From Cheiracanthium punctorium (lineage: Eukaryota > Arthropoda > Arachnida > Araneae > Cheiracanthiidae), in contig JAWZYV010012516.1 of the NCBI GenBank assembly GCA_038373885.1, positions 183,231 to 247,230 of the forward strand: a DNA stretch of 64,000 nucleotides, written 5' to 3'. This document shows, piece after piece, positions 57,859 to 64,000 of this stretch. The notes under the pieces were generated by a model. The model was not told the DNA's origin. It was given only the letters and a program-made list of their open reading frames with translations, and ran no database searches. The translations under genes were made by a program, and so were the position numbers. Each line of letters begins with the position of its first letter. Within the stretch, counting starts at the first letter, position 1.

Positions 57859-58852
57859 GCTTCAAGATCTTCTTTTTGGCCTTGACGTTGCAACTCCATG
57901 CGTTTTCTTTTTCTCTCTCTTCTTATTTTATTCTTATCCGTAACATTGGAATGGTCGCCATCAGTTATTAGTCCGACATCTTGCAGAACTGCAGAAACAA
58001 TTTTCGCTGCCGACCTGTCTCCTATCCTTGCACTATCGCATGCAAGCGCTGTAGTTGGCAATTTTATTCTCATCTGGTTGGCTTTCTTGACCATTTTGTT
58101 TTTTCCCCCGGGACTTTTTGATATGTTTCTCCCTGAATCGAGGAGGTGAGTATTCTTTATCATTAGCCATTACCCATTCAGGATTTTCTTGGTTGTCACA
58201 ATCCTCCAAGTCAGGTGACTCAACCGTATATTGTTGGTCTTGAAACTCCTGTTCACATGCTAAAGCACACGAAGTATCTTTCTTTACAGCTCTCGACATT
58301 ATCTTGGATTGCCTATGTCATTTGCGGAGTAGTTTTTTACTCGTTTTTGAATCAATGCCGGCCATGATCATTTGCCTGGTTGTTCTCTGATCAATCAAAA
58401 ACGATTGTTCTATTTGTGGAATCTTTCTAGTCCTTTCGCTGGAGCATGATGAAAATAAATGACACTTGCATGTGGCAATGTCGAAAAGAGCTTTCTGGGC
58501 GTCTTCCGGAAATTGCTTTACTGTGTCTCTGTACGACGTGGTTGACTTTTTTTTTACTTTTAAGTATATTTTTATACTTAGTATAATAAGATTGAAGCAT
58601 CCGGACAATTCTTTTGTGAGAAATCACAGGAATCGAAGCTTTCTTCCATATATCAACCACCTTCTTCACGACAACGTCGGCAATATCAGAAAATGCTGGA
58701 TTTTTGACATGATATGAAGTTTTCAGTTGTTGCCTTACAAATAAGTAAAATTTCATAACTTGACTATATGTTGGTAAAACGTTCAGCTCTTCAGGCGATC
58801 CGAAGACAAAGCAATAAGACGCTTTTCTAGTTGATTGAGAACCTGCAGCCAT
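57859..58852 (-). pseudogene. Transposase-like protein, N-terminal part
   Basis: ATG at 58,852 (MAAGSQSTRKASYCFVFGSP). The frame shifts at an A-run near 58,550. The next frame carries a Cys-rich CKCHLFSSCSSERTRKIP and FLIDQRTTRQM, then a stop at 58,318. It continues at 58,299 (MSRAVKKDTSC), shifts near 58,080, and reads LPTTALACDSARIGDRSAAK, then IVSAVLQDVGLI and NKIRRERKRKRMELQRQ. It stops being coding exactly where the palindrome arm begins. Same family and orientation as 43,661-44,718, so both are parts of one gene about 13 kb apart. Possible role: DNA-binding, zinc-containing N-terminus of the transposase (inference). Confidence 0.75.
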
Positions 58853-59135
58853 TCTGATCGAGTAGTTATTACTAATGTCTCTAGTGAATGAGAAGTATAT
58901 TTTGAGACTTTATTTCAAATTAACAAACGATATAAAGCGCACTTACACATTGAACGAAGTACATTCCTTTATCTCTGTGCTAGTGAAACTGAAACCTTTA
59001 CGATAAGTAATGTACTGCAGTAGCACGTTGACTGACGGCACGCGCCACGTTATAGGATGCCATTAAAGTAGGAGGGTAGGGAGGGGAACTTAAAAACCCT
59101 TTTCTGCTTGCTCTTTGCGCTTTGAGCTCCAATGA
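58853..59135. promoter_or_regulatory. Region between transposase start and right TIR
   Basis: About 280 bp holding the presumed 5' UTR or promoter of the minus-strand gene. No TATA or initiator motif is convincing. Confidence 0.3.
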
Positions 59136-59729
59136 GAGTATCATTTAAAGAACGTTTTAGCACTCGGTTGATATCAATTTCAAAAATTCGCAAAAATTGT
59201 GTTTTCTAAAAAAATGTCTATTTTGGTCCAAATTCTCGATATTTAAGGCGTTGGTAATACCTAAAGATATTTTTCGATTAAAAATTTTTTTTATATGGTT
59301 ATAAACCAACTCAAGACACAACTTTTCCACACTCGGCTGATACTGATTTCGAAAATTCGCAAAAATTGTGTTTTCGGGAAAAAAATGTCTACTTTTGCCC
59401 AAATTCCCGATTTTTAAAGCGCCGGCGTTAATTGAAGATATTGTCCGATTAAAAAAAAAAATATTATATGGTTACTAACCAGCCCTACACACAACATTTC
59501 CACATTCGGCTGATATCCATCTCGAAAATTAGCGAAAATTGTGTTTTCGGGAGGAAATGCTTGTTTCACCCCAAAATCCGGATTTTCAAGGCGCTGGCGC
59601 CGACTGAAGATATTCTCCGATTTCAAAAAAAATTTACACCCTTATTAACCAACCTAAGGGACAACTTTTCCGCACTAGGCTCTCATCGATTTCGAAAAAA
59701 AGTGCAAAAATGCGTTTTTCGGCCCGCCC
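59136..59729. repeat. Right TIR of the 16.9-kb transposon
   Basis: About 590 bp, three subrepeats (the left TIR has two). The outer subrepeat is near-identical to the left one over GTTGTCCCTTAGGTTGG, TCAGTCGGCGCCAGCGCC and TCCTCCCGAAAACACAATTT. It ends GGGCGGGCC read inward, next to TA. Confidence 0.9.
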
Positions 59730-59762
59730 TAAGTTCATTGTCTTATCCACTCGGCATGACGG
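59730..59762 (-). repeat. tRNA head of the split SINE
   Basis: The minus strand reads GTCATGCCGAGTGGATAAGA, an A-box-like tRNA 5' region. It corresponds to CATGGCACAGTGGTTATGTC of the 27,594 copy. It is the missing head of the SINE at 42,595-42,790. Confidence 0.75.
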
Positions 59763-59841
59763 GGTCTTAGTAACTGATCATTGTAAAGTTTTCAAATGCT
59801 AGTTTTGCACAAATTACTAGTGAAAACAATGATTGCATTAA

Positions 59842-60117
59842 CCCATTTATGCCTAGCGTCCCTTTTTTGGGACGGCATTTTCGCTATTAATCGAAAACGT
59901 TATTTATTTTTCCTAGCCTTTATTCATGAGCATCGAGCCTCAACTCTACAAAATATTTTAACATGACCAAGAACGATGTTGATATTTCGATTTTTATGCA
60001 TAATGATTTTAAAATAAATCATCCCTTGTTCAAGAAGTTGACGTCAGAAATTTATCTATTATTGCTGTTATCAGTAAAAATCGAAGAAAGTCGCAAAAAT
60101 ATCCAGGCACAAATGGG
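59842..60117. mobile_element. TTAA-flanked piggyBac-like MITE
   Basis: TTAA at 59,838-59,841 and 60,118-60,121. Ends CCCATTTATGCCTAG and (right, reverse complement) CCCATTTGTGCCTGG. CCC directly after TTAA is the piggyBac pattern. An internal inverted TCCC.TTTTTTGGGA lies at about 59,869. Confidence 0.88.
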
Positions 60118-60123
60118 TTAATG

Positions 60124-60397
60124 CAGCGTTTCTCAACCTGTGGTGCGTGTCCCCCTGGAGAGGCGCGATGAAAACCAAAGAGGAAGTTATGATGCACGTT
60201 TTTAAAAAATCATCTTATTTATTCTCATTTTTACTCAAAAATATATCCATTTTCGCTTAAAATGTTCATTCAAATTTTACTGATAACATTATTTTGTAGA
60301 AAATTCGACTAAATATTCATTGTTAAAGATTAAAATACTGAATGCATGCTGAAAAATGTGAGGGGGGCGGCGCCACCGTAAGTCAGCCTTTGTTGTG
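60124..60397. mobile_element. Truncated hAT MITE, same family as 30,920-31,251
   Basis: Starts CAGCGTTTCTCAACCTGTGG. Shares CATCTTATTTATTCTCATTT and ACTAAATATTCATTGTTAAA with the full copy (one or two differences each), then breaks off after GTCAGCCTTTGTTG. The right end is lost. It abuts the TTAA MITE. Confidence 0.75.
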
Positions 60398-60452
60398 GGG
60401 ATTTCAGTAAAATCAATGACCCCAGAGTGGGCACTTCCTTTATTTAGATCTA

Positions 60453-60499
60453 ATTGCATATTAAGCAGTATAGTTATCTTATACTGCTTAATATGCAAT
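60453..60499. repeat. Perfect 19-bp stem, 9-nt loop hairpin
   Basis: ATTGCATATTAAGCAGTAT and its exact complement surround AGTTATCTT. It is in no element I can delimit. It may be a template-switch scar or a small hairpin RNA source. Confidence 0.9.
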
Positions 60500-60671
60500 C
60501 GGTGCATTCACTCACATTTCTCTTCCGAATTATAAATGACAATAATGCTTACACCTCATGAGCAAACGAATCCTCCTGTTTGACATGAGAATAGCAATTG
60601 CTATTCTGCTTGCATAAATAAACCTTCACATTGGTAAAACGTGAAATGGAAAACGTGAATTCATTAATTCA
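60500..60671. other. Short noncoding stretch
   Basis: A small inverted pair (AGAATAGCAATTGCTATTCT) lies at about 60,588-60,607. Nothing else. Confidence 0.5.
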
Positions 60672-62640
60672 TCCTAACTAATATTATAAATGCGAAAGTG
60701 AGTTTGTTTGTTTGTTAGTTTATGACGCTTTCACGCCTAAACCACTGAATCGATTATAGGATGCATTTTGGTTTATAGATGGGACCCTGGAGATGGTTAT
60801 AGGCTACTTAGAATTTTAGATTTTTAATTACTTTTTAATTATTAATTAAAAACCGTTTTTACGTTGCCATGCTTGGCGAGTTTCGCCCGTATCATATGAT
60901 TCATGTTTTGAGCTAACAAGAATGCTATTACTTCAATAAAGAAGCGCGTGCATCTGAAAAACATTAAATAATACGGAAATTATGCCAGTTTTATGCCAGA
61001 TATATCTATCTCTAATAATAACAATTAATGTTCTCCAGACAAATCTACAGAAAGCAGAGCTTTGAAAATTTGAGCATGCCTGGGCCCATGACTTCGGTAA
61101 AGTGTACCTGAGGCTCAGAAATTTTAATTACTTTTCTAACTATTAATTAAAAACCGTTTTATCACCCGCACAAAATGATTTATGCTTTTGAAATAAAGCA
61201 GAAATTCTATTTGCAAAATCACATGCATTTGGAAAACATAAATAAGTAGGGAAATTAGGTTGATTTTACGCCAAATTAAAAAGCACAAATAAAGAAAAGC
61301 GTACTTACGTATTATCCCGGCGGTCCGCCAAGACGAGCGATTTTTTGCCGAGATAAGTGCCGGGCACATGAAATTATTAATGGTTTTGAATACGATTGGC
61401 AACAGTTTGGCAACTCGACGAAAAAACAGTTTGGCGGGAATGACCGCCGGGATAATACGTAAGTACTGAGAAAAGTCCAGATGTCTTTCTTATAGTTCGT
61501 AAATTAAAAAGCACAAATACTCCAAATACTACAAATAATATAAATGTGTACGTTTATGTGTTAGGATGTTTTTGACTGAATCACACAAAATTGTTGGAAA
61601 AATTTGTAATGAAGATAGCTTATTCCCTGGATTAACATACAGGCAACCTTTCAAGCATATAGCATAAATAATTCTTTTACAAAGACACTCAAAATAATGC
61701 TAATGCATTGCGCTCTATGAAAATTTTGAAGCTACTAAACCACTGATTGAAAGTCCTAGGCCTATATGGTCCTAGGCCTATAGGGTCCTAGGCCTATATG
61801 GTCCTAGGCCTATAGGGTCCTAGGCCTATATGGGGAATTCCTCTGTGTGGAATTTTCTAAGGGATCCTATCCTAGCCGTACCGTAAGGGATACCGTATTT
61901 TCGCGAGGTTTTTGAAAAAGATATGGAAAACTGCGAGCGGCTAGGTCAACAGGCGCGACCGGGGTTTGAACCTGGCTCCTCCCGCCTTCCAGTTTTGAAA
62001 GCAGAACCTCTTAGACACTGGGGAGACCGTGAGTGTTATAGGCTGTCTTTTATGCATATATCACAAATAGTTCTTTCACAGGGATACTCATAAGAATTAC
62101 ATTACGCTCTATGTGTATCTCTGTAAGTACTGAACCGATTCCAAAACTTTTTTCACTAATAGTAAGCTACACTATTCTTGCGTATTATAGGCTAAAATTC
62201 ATGCATGTAGCGCAAATAGTTCCTTTACAGGAACACTCAAAATAGTTCTAATACATTACGCTCTATGGGTATCTCTGTAACTATAGAACCGATTCTAAAA
62301 CGTTTTCGCTAATAGAAAGCTGCACTATTCCTGATTAACATAGGCTAAAATTCATGCATATAGCATAAATATTTCTTTTACAAGAACACTCAAATACTGT
62401 CGTAACTGTCTCTATTCGCCAAATGCCTGAAAAAAAATCTAAATTTAGTAATTCTGCATACTCTGTTATTTTAAATGAAGTAACTACCATGCATTATACT
62501 TCATTTAAAATAAGTAGAAAGCAAATAACATTTAAATGCAGTTTCTTTAGTCGCAAACATATTTGTTATTCACACATGCTTCGTTTCTCTCGGGACCTAA
62601 TTCTAAAGCCGACGCGGACGAAGTCGCGGGTAGCCGCTAG
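60672..62640 (+). mobile_element. Non-autonomous Helitron, copy 2 (1,969 bp)
   Basis: Starts TCCTAACTAATATTATAAAT after A (60,671), ends GTAGCCGCTAG before T (62,641). Same order of internal blocks as copy 1, including the GACGCGGACGAAGTCGCGGG subterminal hairpin. It differs by small indels and by an expanded 16-bp tandem array. No Rep/helicase. Confidence 0.9.
61754..61833. repeat. 16-bp tandem array inside the Helitron, five units
   Basis: Units TCCTAGGCCTATATGG and TCCTAGGCCTATAGGG alternate (five units, 80 bp). The other Helitron has only one unit (about 21,740). Each unit contains two overlapping palindromic hexamers, CCTAGG and AGGCCT. Confidence 0.95.
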
Positions 62641-62847
62641 TAGTCCATAAAATTATAAGTGTGTGTGTGAAATCCATTTGAAATATCATAATCTTTACCT
62701 TTCTTTTTTTTTTATGCTCAGCGTAACTGAAATTTAAGTAATTTTAGTGAAAAAAAAAAAAAAAAAAAAAAAGACAGAAATACACGCATTTGTCCGCCCT
62801 TGCAAATGTTGATTGCGAGATGAGACAAGGCTTTTTTCATTATGCTA
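62641..62847. other. Noncoding stretch
   Basis: Poly-A run at 62,750-62,772. Nothing else. Confidence 0.4.
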
Positions 62848-63352
62848 CCGTGTTTACTCGCGCAATAGTCGCACATTTTTTCTTAATTTATTATAGGGAA
62901 AATCTTGGTACGACTATTATGTGGGAAAATCTAGTACACATTATTAATGCTCAGACAGTACTGGCATACAAAAGATATTATAATAAAATTAGTAATTAAC
63001 CAAAGGTTTCCAGATTATGTGCTGCTTTGTGCTTTTGTGTCAGTTGCACACAAAAAGGCATTTCTCTTGTTGTGGTAAAACTTTTATAGACATAAAATTA
63101 ATAACAAGCAATTAACAGCAGAAGTGGTCAGTTCCTTATCTTGCTAAGGAGTGACCGCTGAGTATGTTAACGGGGGAGTGACAGAATAGATGAATCCATC
63201 ATTAGGACTAGTTCACGAAAAAGTACAGCTGATACTTTTCTAGATGAATATCAAATACGCGACTGCGACTTTTATGTGCGGAAAACATTTTGATGGTTTT
63301 TTCTGCTTCAGAACGGGGGCGAGTAAAGTGACTATTATGCGAGTAAACACTG
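62848..63352. mobile_element. pogo/Tigger-type MITE, about 505 bp
   Basis: The left end CCGTGTTTACTCGCGCAATA and the right end (reverse complement) CAGTGTTTACTCGCATAATA match, with 'AGTCGCAC / AGTCAC' following. TA precedes the left end (62,846); the right flank is TT, so the duplication is degraded. Confidence 0.7.
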
Positions 63353-64000
63353 TTCAGGGATTTTGTGAAACAGGACAATCCTCTGAAGCTGTTCTGGGGA
63401 CAGGGACGTCTTAAGATTTCTTGAGACCCTCGGTCCCTAGTCAAAAGTGCTCCTCGCCTACGTCCCTTTTATAGAATTCGGCGTACATACTTGTAAAGTT
63501 CAACAAGAGCAATCCATAATAAATGGTAGTCTTGCTGAGGGGGGGGGGGGTAGTCTTGCTGAGGAACCATTTCTTTCTCATACTACGCAACAACGTTTGC
63601 AGCTATCCGAATGAAATTATACCATCGTTGGTAGCCGTGGAACTCTCATTGCGTTCGCTCAAGATTCGCTTTTGTTTCGTAATAGTGCCATCTATGGGGG
63701 AACAAGCGTTAACTTACTTTTTGTACTATGTAAAACATACTATTCGTGAATTACTCTCACGGGATATTTATCTAATCTATATAAATTATACACACTACTT
63801 TGAAGTCACAGTTTTCCCTTCTAATCTTGGACATCTACCTTAATCTCGGACTAGGATGATCATCGACTATCGGCAGACAGGAGAAATAGCGTCAAAGAAA
63901 AATACTCGAGCCCTTCTGATTATTAGCTACGTATCATATCTGCGCACTCTAGTGACGCATAATTACGAATCATGATGAAATCTACTGCAAACGCACGCAT
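63353..64000. other. Noncoding stretch at window end
   Basis: G-run at 63,540-63,550 and a duplicated TAGTCTTGCTGAGG around it (63,526; 63,551). A 106-codon ORF (63,523-63,843, plus) has no recognisable domain. Confidence 0.35.

Larger units (their letters stand above)
42791..59729 (-). mobile_element. 16.9-kb TA-target DNA transposon with giant palindromic insert
   Basis: Both ends read GGGCGGGCCGAAAAA inward. TA lies at 42,789-42,790 and 59,730-59,731. Joining the outside sequences rebuilds a continuous SINE, which defines the whole interval as one insertion. Contents in order: left TIR; C-terminal part of a minus-strand transposase-like gene; a 1-kb left extension with a 44-bp tandem array; the 12.2-kb palindrome; the N-terminal part of the same gene; right TIR. 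The superfamily is unassigned: TA targets recall Tc1/mariner, but the TIR and protein do not. Whether the palindrome is cargo or a later insertion is open. Confidence 0.85.

Noticed and set aside
57801..58852. Independent genes for each short minus-strand ORF
   Set aside because: Frames join at frameshifts into one protein family whose C-terminal part is at 44,718-43,661; they are parts of one pseudogene.
63523..63843. 106-codon plus ORF at the window end
   Set aside because: Starts in a G-run with a local duplication, and no motif or family is recognised.
1..64000. tRNA or rRNA genes
   Set aside because: Only degenerate pol III boxes inside SINE copies were seen; no full cloverleaf or rRNA core.

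Overview
This is an AT-rich eukaryotic window built almost entirely from layered transposable elements. No host gene can be recognised with confidence; one short open exon-like stretch (36,375-36,554) is the best candidate. The repeat types (Helitrons ending CGCGGGTAGC..CTAG, hAT MITEs with 'GTGGCGTAGCC' ends, pogo/Tigger, mariner, TTAA-target MITEs, tRNA-derived SINEs) fit an arthropod genome. That assignment, and any finer one such as arachnid, is inference.

Layout. 0.5-5.3 kb: two foldback MITEs, a reverse SINE, a decayed Tigger transposase and a hAT-like MITE. 6.4-13.6 kb: hAT MITEs, a foldback element carrying a nested hAT MITE, and a 4.7-kb element with about 0.9-kb inverted arms. 14.6-24.3 kb: fragments, TTAA MITEs, a 1,966-bp Helitron and a small pogo MITE. 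25-26.6 kb: a Tigger remnant and a mariner remnant joined by a TA microsatellite. 27.6-30.1 kb: a SINE, CGCCAA-rich repeats and a 173-bp tandem array. 33.2-35.4 kb: a TTAA MITE split by two hAT elements, all with readable target duplications. 37.0-38.4 kb: a 430-bp tandem array. 38.9-41.4 kb: a Tigger element with a broken transposase.

The main object is a 16,939-bp transposon at 42,791-59,729. Both ends read GGGCGGGCCGAAAAA, are flanked by TA, and split a tRNA-derived SINE whose two halves lie outside. It has long TIRs made of roughly 200-bp subrepeats and a minus-strand, transposase-like pseudogene (N-terminal part 58,852-57,859, C-terminal part 44,718-43,661). Between the two parts sits a 12.2-kb palindrome: arms of 5,553 and 5,548 bp (45,697-51,249 and 52,311-57,858) around a 1,061-bp spacer.

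Each arm carries an inward-facing gene of 515 codons, broken differently in the two arms. It appears to encode an ALKBH2-like fold that has lost the HxD iron ligands and the 2-oxoglutarate arginine, then a PC4-like ssDNA-binding segment, and a CVIM (CaaX) C-terminus. Each arm also has a mirrored outward 65-codon ORF. This AlkB-PC4-CaaX protein, mirrored inside a transposon, is the best candidate for something undescribed. 58.9-64 kb: the right TIR, a TTAA MITE, a truncated hAT copy, a perfect hairpin, a second full-length Helitron with an internal 16-bp tandem array, and a pogo-like MITE.
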